Positions 11,994 to 21,905 of a stretch of 64,000 nucleotides of DNA are shown here, one piece after another (position 1 is the stretch's first letter; every line of letters begins with the position of its first letter). Where the stretch lies: the NCBI GenBank assembly GCA_963932465.1, contig OZ010786.1, positions 532,769,073-532,833,072 of the forward strand. Reading direction: 5' to 3'. Under the pieces are notes generated by a model, which searched no databases, had not been told where the DNA came from, and was given only the letters and a program-made list of their open reading frames with translations. Position numbers and translations under genes: made by a program. The DNA is from Maratus speciosus. Lineage: Eukaryota > Arthropoda > Arachnida > Araneae > Salticidae.

Positions 11994-11994
<1 letters not shown>

Positions 11995-11999
11995 ATAAA

Positions 12000-12800
12000 A
12001 TTATCGAACATTCGTTTCAATGAAGTTTTAAATTTAGAATTTTGTCAAATTATCCGACATGTATTGACGCGTGAAATAACGAGGAAATGTAAAGGTAAAT
12101 TGACACAATAGTGATCACATCAGAGGTTTTTTAAAGAAGTCAAAAATGCTTGCTGATATATACCTGAAATAAACGGTCATGTGCGAGTATTACTCGCGTA
12201 CAGAAGGTTCCGTAGAATAAATATATGAATTTGTAATTGTATTATTAAAGATAACCGTTGCATAATACGGAAAATGAATAAATTAAAAGAATACGAAGAT
12301 TTTGTAAAGAAAAAAAAAAACTACACAGTGTAGGGTTGGGTATAACTGTACATACCAGAAAAGTGTAAATGGATATACCATGAAAGTTCAAAGACATATG
12401 GAACCTAAATAATATCAAAAACAGCTATTCTGTATAGCTCATTATTTAATATTATCCTAATATGTTTAACATGAGCTTTATTCGGTACTGAAAATTAAAG
12501 CAGTGCATATTTAAACTTCAATTGGCATTTCATAAAACTAAATTCAGCCTAGTACTAACCCTTTTTTCTACAGTGTAGCTAAAACAAAACCTTTGTTCAT
12601 AGATTAAATTTGGCATTGTGCAAGTGCATTTGGCAAGTGCGCTTCGAAAGGAGATCGCAAATCTTGCAACGCCGCCTAGGTCCGTGCCCCGTTTTCCAGA
12701 TAGGATTTTAACTAACTTTTAAAGTCACTCGAAGCGTATTGAGAGATTCACTCAATGCAAACTTCTCGCGAATCCCATAATATTTATGAGATTCACTCTA
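12000..12800. other. Unassigned spacer
   Basis: It is mostly AT-rich. A more GC-balanced patch at 12600-12710 (around CAACGCCGCCTAGGTCCGTG) has no open frame or motif that I can name. Confidence 0.45.
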
Positions 12801-12804
12801 ATTA

Positions 12805-13025
12805 AGAGGTCTCAGTACTCTTAAAGCTTGAAAATTTTAGAAATTTTAATTTTATGAGATGTGTAACTCCTATCTTTTCTGAACATTTTGTATAATTGTT
12901 TCCTTCATATTCCCATTACAACAGAAGTTATGACATTTAGAATTATACCCACTCAATAGCTGAAGCGGCGTTTCAGAAACTTTGATGTCGTTTTTCTTCA
13001 AATGACGTTTTTGGGCATAACGCGC
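12805..13025 (+). repeat. Dispersed repeat family R3, copy 1
   Basis: It aligns with 28975-29180 in the same orientation. Shared blocks include 'TTTTCNNAAATTTTAATTTT', 'TTGTTTCCTT', 'TTTAGAATTATACCC', 'AATAGCTGAAGC' and 'TCAAATGACG'. The minus-strand 63-codon frame inside it is not conserved as coding between the copies. Confidence 0.75.
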
Positions 13026-14025
13026 GCAGGATACCTCAAAAACTTCTGAATATTTTTTCATGAAATGTTCAAAACATATATTTCATGTTAGTCTATATAA
13101 ATTGAACTTAAAATTTCCTTTTTATTGTTAATTTTTTTAAGTGATTATACAGTTGACATTTTCAAAATTTTGTATTAGCAAAATACTACTTTGCATTAAA
13201 AACTTGAAAATGCTTTAAATACTAATTTATTTATGTTCAGGGTAATTATTATAATATGAAGTATAAGTAGCACCAAAATTTACATTCTAGTTGCATTTTT
13301 TTTCAATTGTATTTTAAAATCATATACATTTTAAGACATTAAATGTTGAAAACGGTCTTTTTTTTTTCATTTTTTTCCAATTTTAAGAGTCTTGAGACGC
13401 CCTTAAATTAGTCTGTTTTTAAGAATTAGACATTTATTGCTTTTATACTGCTACTGGACATTACATTACACATATATATCATTAAAAGTTCTTAACTAGT
13501 CGTAGAATACACCGCCCCTGTCATTATGTATGTCCAAACTGTCCGTATCTTTAATGATTAATATATCTACACATTATAGACGATTTTTTTTAGAAAATCA
13601 TGATCAAAAATGCTTTTATTCTTCTGCTACGATAGGTACCTCTAGCGCTGCTCAACACTTTGTTGAATGCCTGCAAATCGAAATTTGTGTGTAACAGAAA
13701 AATGCATTTTTCTCAAAAGTATGTGACCTAGTGTAATCGCTATAATTTTCCTGCAAGGTTTAACTTAACGTGTACTGCCTCTAATTTTTTCATAATTTTA
13801 GTTTCAGTAGATTCGGAATTAGATGGGAGGAACATATTTCTGCGCTAAATTTCCGACAATAACTACATTCCGAAAATATAATACCTAAAATTAAAATGAC
13901 TCTATTTTTGAATTCAGCGTTATGAAAGCTTTCACACGATTTCAAGTAGATTAATTAGCCCCTATACGTTTTCACTAAATATATATATGAATGTTCAATA
14001 ATCTGAATATATGTGGGCCAATAGT
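13026..14025. other. AT-rich spacer
   Basis: No gene, RNA or repeat that I can support. A region around 13500-13850 has more balanced composition but only short open frames. Confidence 0.5.
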
Positions 14026-14029
14026 CCTT

Positions 14030-14165
14030 TTTACTTCTCCAATTTGAATTTTCCTCGTTCCCTAGTTTACGAGTTAAATGACTGTGACAGACAGACTGTC
14101 ACAAGAGTGATCTTATAATGGTTCGTTTTTTTTTTTTACTTTTTAAGTACGGAACCCTAAAAATG
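14030..14165 (+). mobile_element. 3' end of an RTE-type LINE or its SINE partner
   Basis: The order 'GACAGACAGACTGTCAC..AGTGATCTTATAATGG', T-rich tract, 'GTACGGAACCCTAAAAA' is characteristic of the 3' tails of arthropod retroposons of the RTE/Bov-B type, which commonly carry a GACAGACAGAC motif and finish in TACGGAACCCTAAAAA. Only the tail is present, with no reverse-transcriptase coding upstream. A second, reversed copy is at 54870-54990. Family naming is from memory of the pattern, not a search. Confidence 0.55.
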
Positions 14166-14169
14166 GAGG

Positions 14170-15340
14170 AATTTTTTTCAACATTTATTGATAATGATGA
14201 CACTTAAATAAAGGCGTGTAACGTGGAATTTCTTCAAGATATTATTATGATCTGAAATGTTAACAAAAGTTAACTGATATGATCGTCAAAAAGAAGGATA
14301 CGCGAATACTTCCGGTTTAGTGTAATAACACAAAACATAGAGTTAATCTACAATACATTAAAATTTTATAAAACGGATATACAAATTTTCGATATTTTAT
14401 GGTATATTTAATTTTTAAAAAGCCTCTACTATCTTAATTAATATTCCTTTATGTAAAGTGTTTTATTTGTCAAAGTCGGTATAACCAAACTGGAACATGT
14501 CAAGATGTCAAATGATGTCAGATAAAATACAGAAATATTTTGTGAATTAAAGTATTTTACGAGTAAAATATTAGTATAGAAAGTAAGGATATTCAGATTT
14601 TATATCTTTTTATTGTATATTCATTTCAAAATTTTCCCTACTACATTTTCTAATTCACAATCAGTTTTGTACATGTGTTGTTTTCATAAACGTATATTTG
14701 ACTACGATGTCAAACTGTGTCAAACAAAAGGCAGGAATATTTTGGGATTTTCTACAGAGTATAAGAATTACTTTAGTTCCGCTACACGGAATTCTTCATT
14801 CTCATATATAATTGTGATAAATGGGAGGAAAATAACATAAAAATAATGAGAATAATATCGTCTACCAAGTCAAAATATATAATAAACATTTAACAACAAA
14901 AAAATAATTAATTTAAATCTTTTTTTCTCACAGATTTGCGCACTAATAAATTTATAGTAAATTGCTTCTTTCTACTCTTTCGTATTTATATATAAATTAT
15001 TTGTATATTAAATTTTATTCATGAATTTCTTTTTTAAGCATTCGTATTTCATGAAATAGGAACTGTAAATGTTATATTTTCTCCCAGTTGTGACATGTCA
15101 TTCAGTAGTTGCCGTAATGACACAGGTTTAGGAAAACACTTTAATTAATTTATAAAAGTAAGCAAAGAAATACCAGAGGTTCGCGTACGTTTATTTCAGA
15201 TGACCCCAATAAAACCTCTACATAAAAAAGATCGAGATGCGGTTAAATACGTTTCTGATTAATTTTGTTATTCACTGGGACTGAACTGCAGTCAATAAAA
15301 TGTTTAACTATGCGGCAATTTTACCATTTTACCTCCCTAT
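14170..15340. other. AT-rich spacer
   Basis: Two loosely similar stretches, 14460-14545 and 14700-14740, both contain 'GATGTCAAA..TGTCA' and 'AGAATATTTTG'. This suggests an old local duplication of roughly 220 bp. The 75-codon frame at 14613-14840 is unsupported. Confidence 0.4.
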
Positions 15341-15341
15341 C

Positions 15342-16351
15342 TTACAAGGAGAGGGCCAACCTTGTTAATCACAGATTTTGATTATTTTAATATATGTTGT
15401 AGGGTAGAGACCCCTTAGTGTCAGGTTCAACGGATTTTATCCAACGCTCCTTAGTTCTTGAGAACCCGGGGGGTCTAATATTAGTACACAACTTAAATAC
15501 TTACTTTGCAACCAAAGTGACAGGTTAGTCGTAGCACAGTTGGTATGGCGTTTGCCGGCTAATCCGCGGGCCCGGGTTCGATGCTGAATGCGCTACAATT
15601 GTTTTTCTCATTTTTTTGTTTATAAATATACTTTTAATTATAATTTAATAATTTAAATTAAAAATTTTAATATCGTACCAAGCTTAAATTTATCATTTCT
15701 TATTTGTAAACTATTATTTCTCATCTTTTAAAGAGGTTTAAAAAGAAATTGGATCTATTATTGAATGATAAAAATTCCAAAATCGTGATAAAATCTGTTG
15801 TGTCGCCATCTAGTTTTGATAAAATAAAAGAATATTCAAATAAAATAAAAATAAAAGCAGAAAAAAGATAAAGGGGAAAAAAAAATAATTGAAAGCGCAA
15901 GCATACTTATTACAAATTTAAAAATCTTTAATATGCAAAAAATCGCGTTGTATTTTAATTCTGATACTAATTTTTTAATATAATTATGCTTGTTACTTTG
16001 AAAACAGAGTAATAGTATTATTGCATTGACTTCCTTTGTTAAAGCAATGCGCAAATGATGTTTCTTTAAAATCACGAATTGATACAATTGCTCAATATCA
16101 TTGCATCGACAAAGAATATATGAAATACATTTTAAAATTGATTTTAAAAAAATTAACAGTTTTATGATGTTTTATTACAATTAATTAGCTAAAAGTAAAA
16201 AATTAAATAGGTTAAAATTATAATTGATATACAATATTAAAAATTTTAATTGACAATCAGATTATTAAGTTACACTAAGGGGTTTCTACCCTACAACATA
16301 TATTAAAATAATCAAAATCTGTGATTAACAAGGTTGGCCCTCTCTTTGTTA
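15342..16351. mobile_element. ~1.0-kb non-autonomous element with ~79-bp terminal inverted repeats
   Basis: Positions 15342-15420 (GAGAGGGCCAACCTTGTTAA through TAGAGACCCCTTAGTG) recur reverse-complemented at 16273-16351 with only a few mismatches. The interior is AT-rich, has no transposase and includes a tRNA-like segment (15520-15590). The short open frame at 15836-16087 is low-complexity. A target duplication is not obvious. Long TIRs with a non-coding interior suggest a foldback-type or MITE derivative; superfamily unknown. Confidence 0.85.
15520..15592 (+). repeat. tRNA-like segment inside the 1-kb TIR element
   Basis: GTCGTAGCACAGTTGGTATG (A-box-like TAGCACAGTTGG) is followed by GGCCCGGGTTCGATGC (B-box-like) at tRNA spacing. 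The stems do not pair well. A very similar B-box segment, CGGCCCGGGTTCGATGCTAC, lies in another TIR element at about 19253. Confidence 0.5.
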
Positions 16352-16369
16352 GATCTAGCCTCTTTACAT

Positions 16370-16660
16370 TCAGCAACATTCGGCTGCCTTAAACAAGAAG
16401 GTTGATTGAGGTGCGAATTTATATTTGTTGAAATTTACGGGTAAACCATCATTAAGAAATATGGTCAAAAGGTTCCTTTTTACCAACATTAAATACTCTT
16501 TAAAAGTGGCCTTTATGAAGATAATATCATTAAAATAGACCGAGGCTACCGTACCTGATAGATGTTTCATGAGTTTATTACTGGACTTTTGAAATGCTAT
16601 GAAACCCCTGAAATTCCAAAAGTTATTCATTTAAAGGTGAAACAGTCATTTTCAGTAGTA
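16370..16660 (-). pseudogene. Gypsy-type reverse transcriptase fragment, inactive
   Basis: The 86-codon minus frame matches the palm region of Ty3/Gypsy retrotransposon reverse transcriptase in the expected order. A-F-Q-x(5)-L-M at residues 12-21 corresponds to the usual 'ATFQrlM'. VYFNDIIF at 31-38 is at the catalytic YxDD box. Then come an 'FKEYL...V' helix, 'GLPVNFNKYKFA' (for GLkLNpkKCxF) and a residual FLF (for FLGH). The catalytic box reads YFND where family members have Y-x-D-D, so the first metal-binding Asp is Asn and activity is not expected. About ten more related codons continue upstream in another frame. No LTRs, gag, RNase H or integrase are visible. The relic starts about 19 bp outside the neighbouring TIR element. 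Confidence 0.7.
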
Positions 16661-17320
16661 AAAACTGTTTTGATAATATCTTCCGCTTTTATTGGAATTT
16701 GAAAATACCTAAGTCAAACCTAGTATGGATATGAAAATAATATTTAACTTATTTATCGAAAGTGAGGATAGTAGGCTGTATTCGGGATCGCATTTAACTT
16801 ATGGGAATACTTCAGGATCATCAAACATTTTTCTGTTGTATTTTCGACACAACACTAATGGTTACAGAAGATTCAATAAGCCGTATGTCATCCTCTAATA
16901 TTTTCTTTATGTGTTAACGTATGATACTACTTTTAACATGATAATACTCATATAGTTTACTAGATACAGGCGAGACATTCCCTGTATCAATCTCATGACG
17001 GGCGACATAAGTTTCCTCGGCGAACCTTAAAAAAATTTCGAAACGTCCATCATAAATAACTTAACACTATTATCTTCGCGCCCGATTTGTTCACGGCAGT
17101 CATTTGTGAACACATTTTGTCGGGCCACCTCAAGTCCTCATAACTTTAGCTAATATATTACAGTTTCATTTTTGATTTTATCGCTTCGGGGATTATTTTA
17201 AATGCTTAAGCACTCAATAGATGGCACCACTGAATTGCCAAACTTTATTTTAAGATTGGAATGCTTAATGTTTAGAATTTGTAGGGGTTGGAAGATTACG
17301 CTTGAAAAAGAAAGATTAGG
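16661..17320. other. Spacer with a small inverted repeat at 17080-17125
   Basis: GCCCGATTTGTTCAC and GTGAACACATTTTGTCGGGC form an imperfect hairpin around 17102. It is otherwise AT-rich with no supported gene. Confidence 0.45.
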
Positions 17321-17324
17321 TAAA

Positions 17325-17505
17325 ATAATGCTATAAAAAGTGATAAAATATCTTTATTAAGATTGACGATCGTTTCGTCGCACCAACGGCGACATTTTCA
17401 AAATCATGTATGATAGAAAATATTTTCACATAATTTAAAAACAATAAACATAGTAAACAATGTCACGAGTCATGATGCATAATGATCATTATTCATAATG
17501 ATCAT
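17325..17505 (-). repeat. Dispersed repeat R4, inverted relative to its partner at 50355-50516
   Basis: The block AAAAAGTGATAAAATATCTT, GATTGACGATCGTTTCGTCG, GACATTTTCAAAATCAT ... CATGATGCATAATG is the near-exact reverse complement of 50355-50516. It ends in a tight palindrome, ATGATCATTAT-TC-ATAATGATCAT (17482-17505). A 'CGACGAAACGATCGTC..AATAAAGAT' style of 3' end is also seen in Penelope-like retroelements, but no coding supports that here. Confidence 0.75.
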
Positions 17506-17519
17506 GTTTATTTGTAGGA

Positions 17520-18598
17520 GGTAATCTCTGGAACTACCGAACCGATTTCAAAAGTAATGCTATCAAAACGATGGTGTTAGTCCACGCTCGAGTAGAGGCT
17601 GTATCTTAAATCGATGCAACTACCCCAAAGCCAGTGTAAGAGTACAAAACGTTCTAAAAATGTGATTTTTTGAGTTACTGAAGGGCCTTATACATAAAAT
17701 TTGGAATGGTAGTAACTTATAAGATATAAAATATGTCTAAGAACATTTCTTGAAAAATTCGAAATTAAAAAGGGGTGAAATGCGCAAAAAGAGTTCTAAA
17801 AAACGTTCTAAATGGCGATTTCTACGCACTCTCAGGAAGTACCAAACCGTTTTAAAAAATAATGGTGTCAAAATGTTGATGACAGGCCTTCCGCCACCAT
17901 AGGCTATATTTTATGTCGGTTCCACAAACCCAAAAGAGGTGCAGGAGCAAAAAATCTTCTAAAAATAGGATTTTTGTGTTACTGAACGACCTAGAACCAT
18001 GAAATTCGGCATGGTAGTTACTTATGAGATATAAATGATCTCTAAGAACATTTCCTAAAAAAATCGAAATTTAAATTGGGTGAAAATGCACGAAAAGCGT
18101 TCTAAAAAACTTTCTAAATTGCTTATTCTGCGCAATCTCTGGAACTACCAAACCAATATAAAAAATAATGGTGTGAAAATGATGGTGACAGCACTTGCTC
18201 CAAAATTGACTATTTTTTATGTCTGTGAAACCAGCCCAAAGGGGGTACAGGAGCAAAAAACGCTCTAAAAAGTGCGAATTTTATGTAACTGATGCGCGTA
18301 GAAACATGAAACTCGGCATAATAATTACTTATCAGATATACATTGCGTCTAAGAAAATCTATAAAAATTCGAAATTTAAAAGGTTCTAAATTGCAATTTC
18401 TACGCAATCTCGTGAAGAATCAAAATGATTTGAAAAGTAATGGTGTGAAAATGGGGATGACAGCTCTTGCTCTAACGTAGGCTCTATTTTACGTCGATTT
18501 GTCACTTCTACCTTGGGAAGCATGATCAAAAAATGTTCTCAATTGCGATGTCTGTCTTACTGAAGGTCCTAGAAACATGAAATTTGGCATGGTAGTTA
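17520..18598 (+). repeat. ~300-bp satellite S1, block 1 (left part)
   Basis: Repeating landmarks are 'GTGTTACTGAAGGGCC' (17672, 17976, 18284, 18553), 'TGAAATTYGGCATGGTAGTTACTTAT', 'GGGTGAAAATGCRCGAAAAGCGTTCTAAAAAAC' (as a split consensus), and 'GTGTGAAAATGATGGTGACAGC'. The period is 269-308 bp. Open frames in it (18071-18256, 18080-18268, 18210-18407) overlap on both strands and are artefacts. The block is interrupted at 18599 and resumes at 20119. Confidence 0.92.
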
Positions 18599-19199
18599 CA
18601 CTGTAAAAAAAAAAAAAAAAATGGTAACTTTCCATGTAAAATCCAGGAACGTTTCGCCTTTTATCAGGTTTTCAGAATAATTTAGCTCTTTCCTGTGAAA
18701 TTCTGGTTTTCTTATCTGAAACGTTCCTGAATAAAAGTTGGAAACAGCAAAACGCTGCGGCCGCCATTTATTATTTTTTTTCCTATAATCCGTTGCTCGA
18801 GCGTGAGTGTCGAAAACGAATTCCTTAAATGAATGTAAAAAAATCAATATGGAATGCAAATAAATCAATAGACGACATAATCCTTTACGTCTCTATTGTC
18901 AAGATAATTCAGATGAAAATACAATACCTCTGTGACATCACTAAGAGATTATCTCTCGTACTTGTCTGTGAAATCTTTAACGAGCAGACTGTGTAAAAAA
19001 AAATACACCTATTATTTGGATCTGCATTAACCAGGGGACAATCAAATATGATTCTCACCTATTTTGATTAATTTAAAGTATGTTTTAGAGTTCTTATCTC
19101 TAATTATTCTTGTGAAAGGATTTCTTCAAATGGGCCTTAGATTTTCAGAAATTAGATGCCGAGTTTTAGCATACGTTTCAAATACCCATTAGTTTGCAG

Positions 19200-19275
19200 C
19201 TTTCAACGTGTCTTTCGTGGTGTGGACGCAGAAAGCTTGCACGCCACTCGTACGGCCCGGGTTCGATGCTACCTC
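19200..19275 (+). repeat. Degenerate tRNA-like segment
   Basis: GTGGTGTGGACGCAGAAAGC is followed by CGGCCCGGGTTCGATGCTAC. Only the B box is convincing. Its B-box context matches the tRNA-like segment at 15520-15592. Confidence 0.35.
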
Positions 19276-19777
19276 TTGACTTTTTTTCTTTCTTTTTTAA
19301 TTAATTTTATATTTTAACACTTTATTACAATTTGATTTAAATTTGACATATATTTGACACTTTGAATTGCTGCAAATTTGAATTTTTTTTTTTTTCGGAA
19401 AAAATATACAATTACGTTTAGGTTTTTTTTTTTTCATGAAAATTTATATGTATTTTATCTAACTTGTAAACTAACATAATCACTGACGAAAATCCAAAAT
19501 ATTTTATGTCTAGATTTTTTTTCTAATTATTATTTACATTTATATATTTTTATATTTTAAGCAAAGTTCAGAAACAATATATCACATATATATTTACTTT
19601 ATTGAATTTTAACTGAAAATTTATTTTTTCGTGTAAATTATAAATAATAATTTTGATGTCAATTTCAAAATATTTTTTCATTCTAACAAATAATGATAAT
19701 AAAGCGAAAATTGTCCACTGGAAATGTAAAAATCGTCTGCGGATTCCGCATGTTGTGAAATGTCAGTAATGTCATAA

Positions 19778-19935
19778 TGAAGGGAACGAACATCCAGAGT
19801 GAATTATGTCAGCCAGGTATCGGTCCGGATAGCCTAACAGGTAAGGCATTGGCATGGCACGCCAAGTATCCAGGTTCGATCCCTGGTCTGGACATTTTTC
19901 GCTCTTGTGCTACTCCAGCCTTGAATATGTCAGTA
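19778..19935 (+). repeat. tRNA-derived SINE, full module
   Basis: Besides the tRNA-like core, about 35 bp upstream (GAGTGAATTATGTCAGCCAG) and about 40 bp downstream (CATTTTTCGCTCT..GTGCTACTCCAGCC) are shared with 52785-52935. The repeated unit is therefore longer than a tRNA. The overlapping 73-codon open frame is incidental. Confidence 0.75.
19823..19894 (+). tRNA. tRNA-like gene with intact cloverleaf, anticodon GGC (SINE head)
   Basis: All four stems pair: acceptor GTCCGGA/TCTGGAC (7 bp, one G-U), D stem GCCT/AGGC, anticodon stem TTGGC/GCCAA with loop ATGGCAC, and T stem CCAGG/CCTGG with loop TTCGATC. Discriminator is A, length 72 nt. The A box (TAGCCTAACAGG) and B box (GGTTCGATCCC) fit RNA polymerase III promoters. 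The anticodon by position is GGC (Ala, GCC codon), but GGC is normally not used in eukaryotic tRNA-Ala, and the acceptor lacks the G3-U70 expected of tRNA-Ala. It sits inside a repeated module, so I read it as a young or well-conserved SINE head and not a translation tRNA. There is no encoded CCA, as expected for a eukaryote. Confidence 0.55.
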
Positions 19936-20118
19936 ATGTTTTGCTGTCAACAGAAATATTCCTGGTATTTCGCAGGAAACTTACTGGCATTTCTGTAGAA
20001 AGTTTTTAACATATACAGTAAAGTACCAGTCATTTTCAAGAAATGTTTCTTGGAAATAATGGGCAACTCAGCTGCCCATTTTTTCCCAGGAACGTTGCGG
20101 AATTTTTTTTACAGTGAA

Positions 20119-20450
20119 CTTATAAGATATAAACAATCTCCAAGAACATTACCAAAGAAAATAGAAATTTAAAGTGGGTGAATAGGTGCGTTGAGCGTTC
20201 TAAAAAAAGTTATAAATTGCGATTGTTACGAAATCTCAGGATGTACCGAACCGATTTCAAAAATAATGGTGTGGAAATGATGGTGACAGCTCTTGCTGCA
20301 AGATAGGCGATATTTTATATTGATGCCACTACCCCAAAGGGGTTGCAGGAGTATAAACATTCAAAAATTCGATTTTTGTGTTACTGACCGGCCTAGATAT
20401 ATGAAATTTAGCATGATAGTTACTTATTACATGTAACTAATGTAACTTAT
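20119..20450 (+). repeat. Satellite S1, block 1 (right part, after the insertion)
   Basis: It resumes mid-unit with ACTTATAAGATATAAACAAT, then 'GGGTGAATAGGTGCG', 'GGTGTGGAAATGATGGTGAC' and 'GTGTTACTGACCGGCC' at 20375. It ends about 20450 beside a small hairpin, GCAGGA-CGGTCG-TTCTGC. Confidence 0.88.
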
Positions 20451-21059
20451 CAAGCAGGACGGTCGTTCTGCCAAGCCAAGCTGAAAAAAAATGCTAACCT
20501 CGCCAAACAAACAAACGCCAAGAATAAGGCAAGACACCGTTACTGCTTATTATACTGATGACAACTTCTCCATGTTAAATGAAGGAAATATGCCAGGGTA
20601 AAATTTCCCATATCAAAAGAAGCAATCATCGCAGAAAAATAAAACCAACACTAGAAGGACCTAATAAAGAAGATCTTCAATTTGAGATCAAATGCATCCT
20701 CATAAATTAATTATAAACAGAGATATAGATTTTTTAAAATAACGTCGAGATACTGAAAATGATCATTTTATTTTCTTCGTCACAACTTATGTTTAAATCG
20801 AGGTAGAGACTTAATTATTGGACATAAAAAAGTAAGGATTGCATTTTTGGACAGATATTTACTCAATCTACGTGCTTTTATAAAATTCAGCTTTAAAAAC
20901 ATTAATTTTCTATTCATAATTAGCGAAAAACTGTTAATTAGTTCTAAAGTTTACAAATTATGCCAAATAGCGATAAACCCGCCAAAATATTTTAGAAATC
21001 TTATACTTTTCTTTTATATTATCCTTTTGCATTGATTTCATCGAAGATAACTATGGCTG
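20451..21059. other. Spacer
   Basis: It has mixed composition with no supported gene. The 62-codon frame at 20847-21035 is AT-driven. Confidence 0.45.
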
Positions 21060-21150
21060 AGATTCAGATAGATTTTTCGCTGTTAGCGAAATGAGTTTGA
21101 CCATTCAGAAGCCTGCATGTTTGAGAATATTTGCTGTTTGTGGATCCCGG
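21060..21150 (+). mobile_element. Foldback MITE family FB1, left-arm fragment
   Basis: GATTCAGATAGATTTTTCGC followed by TGTTAGCGAAATGAG and 'GCCTGCATGTTTG' matches the left arm of the complete FB1 copy at 21227. The right arm is absent. Confidence 0.7.
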
Positions 21151-21226
21151 CCTATGTCATGAAAGTTTTGAGTCATTTTTTTTAGTGCCGTGGATGAAGT
21201 GCAATGTTTGTAGAAATGTAGGTTAG

Positions 21227-21370
21227 GATCCAGATAGATTTTTCGCTGTTAGCGAAACGAGAATCGCCAATCAATAGCCTGCATTTCTGCAAACAGCGAA
21301 AAGTTCACAAAAATGCAGGCTTCTGATTGATGAATCTCGTTTCTCTGAAGGCCAAAAATCTATCTAGATT
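21227..21370. mobile_element. Foldback MITE FB1, complete copy (144 bp)
   Basis: The left arm (GATCCAGATAGATTTTTCGC ... CAATCAATAGCCTGCATTT) is inverted at the right (AAATGCAGGCTTCTGATTG ... CCAAAAATCTATCTAGATTC). The arms nearly meet, so the whole element is one imperfect hairpin with no coding. Related copies are at 21060 and 24351. Confidence 0.85.
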
Positions 21371-21378
21371 CGCTCAAT

Positions 21379-21603
21379 GGAGAATATTCCAAATATGGGT
21401 TCGAGGCTGCAAAAGTCACGTGATACCGGTAATTTATCCAAGGAACTTCTATCTGATAAGAAGGGAAGATACTACTACTTTGCCTCATGAACCGTTTCAT
21501 TGGCTAGCGGGGATTTACATTACACGTCTACGGAGCCTTCCCTTCTTTACGATAGAAGTTTTTACTTTGACCACGTGATCAAAATGTAGATGGAATATCC
21601 TCC
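21379..21603. mobile_element. Foldback element FB2 (225 bp)
   Basis: The ends are GGAGAATATTCCA and, inverted, GGAGGATATTCCAT. Internal inverted blocks are GTCACGTGAT/CCACGTGATC and CTTCTATC..AAGAAGGGAAG/CCCTTCTT..GATAGAAG. It begins only 8 bp after FB1 ends. The plus-strand open frame 21327-21578 crosses both and is not a gene. Confidence 0.72.
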
Positions 21604-21905
21604 ATTATGTTGAACACAATTTTGCATTTCCACATCCAGGTAGGGTATTAATTGTCATAACAACAATACATATTCGAAACTATTTAAGGCACTGATTCTG
21701 AACTCCTTTGCTATACCTTTCAGTATTAAAGAAGTTGTTGTTTCCATAGTAACAGTACTTTTCTGTATTGCTTTCTCTAAAACACAAATATAGAAATTTA
21801 ACAAAGAGCGCTCAGAATCAACACCATAACAGAGAGCCTTTTTACATAAGAGTGGTGATATATGCACAGGAAGCATGCTCATTTCAAGTTTTTGCCGAAA
21901 GTATG
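21604..21905. other. Spacer between foldback elements
   Basis: Overlapping open frames on opposite strands (21655-21882, 21768-21995) have no recognisable domain. No feature is supported. Confidence 0.4.

Larger units (their letters stand above)
18599..20118. mobile_element. 1.5-kb CACTGT-ended insertion within satellite S1
   Basis: The left end is CACTGTAAAAAA followed later by CCAGGAACGTTTCG. The right end, reverse-complemented, is CACTGTAAAAAAAATTCCGC followed by AACGTTCCTGGG. The satellite unit is broken exactly at these points: '..GGCATGGTAGTTA' before and 'ACTTATAAGATATAAA' after. Subtracting the insert restores the ~300-bp period. The interior has no transposase but carries two tRNA-like segments (19200-19275, 19823-19894). 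Target duplication is not cleanly visible (perhaps 2-3 bp). The superfamily is not assigned. Confidence 0.82.

Noticed and set aside
15520..15592. Functional tRNA gene
   Set aside because: Only the pol III boxes are convincing; stems are not paired and it sits inside a TIR element.
18071..18407. Three overlapping open frames on both strands
   Set aside because: All lie in satellite S1 and none is preserved in neighbouring units.
20451..20490. Helitron 3' terminus (hairpin GCAGGA-CGGTCG-TTCTGC at the end of S1)
   Set aside because: There is a small hairpin, but no CTRR at the expected distance and no TC start or A/T host junction could be shown.
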